Program-made: the position numbers and the translations under genes
The notes under the pieces: generated by a model
Databases searched by the model: none
Seen by the model: only the letters and a program-made list of their open reading frames with translations
What the model was told of the DNA's origin: nothing
Assembly (NCBI RefSeq): GCF_050947875.1
Contig: NC_134570.1
Span: forward strand, 226,099,265-226,163,264
DNA length: 64,000 nucleotides
Direction of reading: 5' to 3'
DNA from: Dermacentor variabilis
Lineage: Eukaryota > Arthropoda > Arachnida > Ixodida > Ixodidae
Shown here: positions 61,911 through 64,000 of the stretch, one piece after another
Layout: the number at the start of each line of letters is the position of its first letter
How positions within the stretch are numbered: the stretch's first letter is position 1

Positions 61911-64000
61911 GTGAGTACTGTTGCAGCACTGGGTTTTATAATTTTTTCCCAACCGCATGTTGAGATCCGACCTCCATGCTGCTTGAGACCCGCTTATTTT
62001 TTCATTTCACGACTCGCCGGCGAATAACACTGAAATACCTACTGCGGAAGAACTGCGTGCCAACATTGATTCTTACAGTGCACCGCAATATGAGACACGA
62101 GTACTAGTGTACCACTGCGTTCTATATTTATTTTTCAACCGCATGTTGAGGTCCGAACGCCATGCGGCTTGAGATCTGCATATTTTTTTTCCTTCCACGA
62201 CTCGCTGGCGATAACACTGAAAGGGCAACTGCGGAAGAACTGCTAGCCACCATTGTTTCTTACAGGGCACCGCAATATGAGACATGAGTACTGGAGTACC
62301 ACTGCGTTTTATATTTTTTCTCAACCGCACATTGAGATCCAACCTCCATGGTGCTTGAGATCGCCTTTTTTTTCATTTCACGACTTGCAGCGTATAACTC
62401 TGAAAGGGCAACTGCGGAAGAACTGCGTGCCAACGTTGATTCTTATAGTGGACCGCAATATGAGACATCAGTACTAGTGTACCAGTGCGTTTTATAAGCT
62501 TTTCTCATCGGCATGTTGAGATGCGACCCCCATGCTGCTTGAGATCCGCACATTTTTTCCTTCCACCACTCGCCAGCGAATAACACGGAAAGGGCAACTG
62601 CGGAAGAACTGCGTGCCAACCTTCATTCTTACAGCTCACCGCAATATGAGACACGAGTACTGGTGTACAACGGCGTTTCATAATTTTTTCTCAACCGCAA
62701 GTTCAGATCCAACCCCCATGCTACTTGAGATCCGCATGTTTTTTTTTTCCTTCAACGACTCATCGGTGAATAACACTGAAAGGGCAACTGCGGATGAACT
62801 GCCAGCAAACATTGATTCTTACAGTGCAACGCAATATGAGACATGAGTAGTGGTGTACCACTGCGTTTTATAATTTTTTCTCATCCACATGTTGAGATGC
62901 GACCCCCATGCTGCTTGACATCCGCATATTTTTTCTCCTCCCACGACTCCCACGCGAATAACACTAAAAGTGCAACTGCGGAAGAACTGCGTGCCAACAT
63001 TGATCTTACAGTGCACCGCAATATGACCCATGAGTACCGGTCTACCACGGCGTTGTATATTTTTTCTAAACCGCATGTTCAGATCCGACCTCCATGGTGC
63101 TTGAGATCCGCAAATTTCTTTTCCTTCCACCACTCGCCGTCGAATAACACTGAAAGGGCAACTGCGGAAGAACTGCGTGCCAAAAGTGACTCTTATAGTG
63201 CACCGCAATATGAGACGTGAGTACTGGTGTAGCACTGCGTTTTATAATTTTTTCTCGACCGCATGTTCAGATTCGACCCCCATGCTGCTTGAGACCCGCT
63301 TATTTTTTCCTTCCACGACTCGCCGGCGAATAACACTGAAATGCCAACTGCGGAAGAACTGCGTGCCAACATTGATTCTTACAGTGCACCGTAATATGAG
63401 ACATGAGTACTAGTGTACCACTGCGTTCTATAATTATTTTTCAACCGCATGTTGAGCTCCGAGCGCCATGCGGCTTGAGATCTGCATATTTTTTTCCTTC
63501 CACGAATCGCCATCGAATAACACTGAAGGGCAACTGCGGAAGAACTGCGTGACAACATTAATTCTTACAGTGCACCGCAATATGAGACATGAGTACTGGT
63601 GTACCACTGCGTTCTATTATTTTTTTCTCAACCGCATATTGAGATCCGACCCTCATGCTGCTTGAGATACGCATATTTTTTTTCCTTCCACGACTCGCTG
63701 GCGATAACACTGTAAGGGCAACTGCGGAAGAACTGCTAGCCAGCATTGTTTCTTACAGGGCACCGCAATATGAGACATGAGTACTGGAGTACCACTGCGT
63801 TTTATATTTTTTCTCAACCGCACGTTGAGATCCAACCCCGATGGTGCTTGAGATCGCCATATTTTTTTTCATTTCACGACTTGCCGGCGTATAACTCTGA
63901 AAGGGCAACTGTGGAAGAACTGCGTGCCAACGTAGATTCTTAAAGTGGACCGCAATATGAGACATCAGTACTGGTGTACCAGTGCGTTTTATAAGCTTTT

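Larger units (their letters stand above)
49753..64000 (+). repeat. Right satellite array, diverged monomers of 183-188 bp
   Basis: The same satellite family in the same orientation resumes, about 77 monomers. Monomers here are more varied than in the left array and mostly not arranged in long higher-order units. A distinct subfamily carries GAGATGCGACCCC, GACTCCCACGCG and GCGCAAGTGTGGAAG. It dominates 50.2-51.1 kb and 59.7-61.9 kb and is also present at 54.7-55.2 kb. The stretch 51.15-56.3 kb is monomeric satellite with many private substitutions. No gene is visible in any part. Confidence 0.97.

Noticed and set aside
1..64000. CRISPR array
   Set aside because: Repeats are ~187 bp, contiguous and without unique spacers, and the DNA is eukaryotic.
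1..64000. CENP-B box in the monomer
   Set aside because: The nearest stretch on the minus strand (ATTCGCCGGCGAGTCG) lacks the required central A and the CGGG end of the CENP-B core. No better match was found by eye.
1..64000. tRNA-derived origin (Pol III box B) of the monomer
   Set aside because: GTTCAGATC resembles box B with one mismatch, but no box A lies upstream at the right distance and other monomer types read GTTGAGATC.

Overview
The window is eukaryotic, heterochromatin-like DNA and contains no host gene that I can support. About 58 kb is one tandem satellite with a monomer of about 187 bp, read in the same orientation throughout. It is interrupted once, at 43,796-49,740, by an almost complete 5.9-kb non-LTR retrotransposon (LINE). 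The LINE has an ORF1 with three zinc knuckles, an ORF2 with endonuclease, reverse transcriptase and RNase H domains, and a 3' tail of ATC triplets. This points to an I-group element in an arthropod genome. Its 3' end looks to me like tick (Ixodida) elements, but that is recognition from memory and not proof.

Layout. 1-43,783: left satellite array, roughly 235 monomers. Monomers fall into recognisable sequence types that recur in fixed order, so this is a higher-order repeat (HOR) array. Visible nested periods are about 557 bp (3 monomers), 1,861 bp (10), 2,612 bp (14), 3,352 bp (18) and 5,223 bp (28). There is also one very large duplication: 18.35-30.20 kb is repeated as 30.29-43.63 kb. 43,784-43,795 and 49,741-49,752: a perfect 12-bp target-site duplication around the LINE. 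49,753-64,000: right satellite array, roughly 77 monomers. It is more divergent and mixed, has a 183-bp monomer subfamily, and has only local duplications (about 928, 1,125 and 1,486 bp).

History that can be read. The segment around the LINE, 41.9-43.8 kb plus 49.7-51.15 kb, has a paralogue at 57.2-60.3 kb without the LINE. Offsets between the copies are 15,267 bp upstream and 9,310 bp downstream of the insertion. The difference, 5,957 bp, equals the 5,945-bp element plus its 12-bp duplication. The LINE therefore arrived after that segmental duplication. The copies A and B of the 12-kb duplication differ by whole monomers and whole HOR units, which fits unequal exchange in register.

Coding content. 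ORF1 (44,318-45,613) is intact. ORF2 (45,658-49,375) retains the catalytic residues checked in all its domains but is broken by two single-base deletions and one in-frame amber codon. The many 60-411-codon open frames in the satellite are chance frames through a stop-poor repeat and are not genes. No rRNA, tRNA, CRISPR array or bacterial feature was seen.
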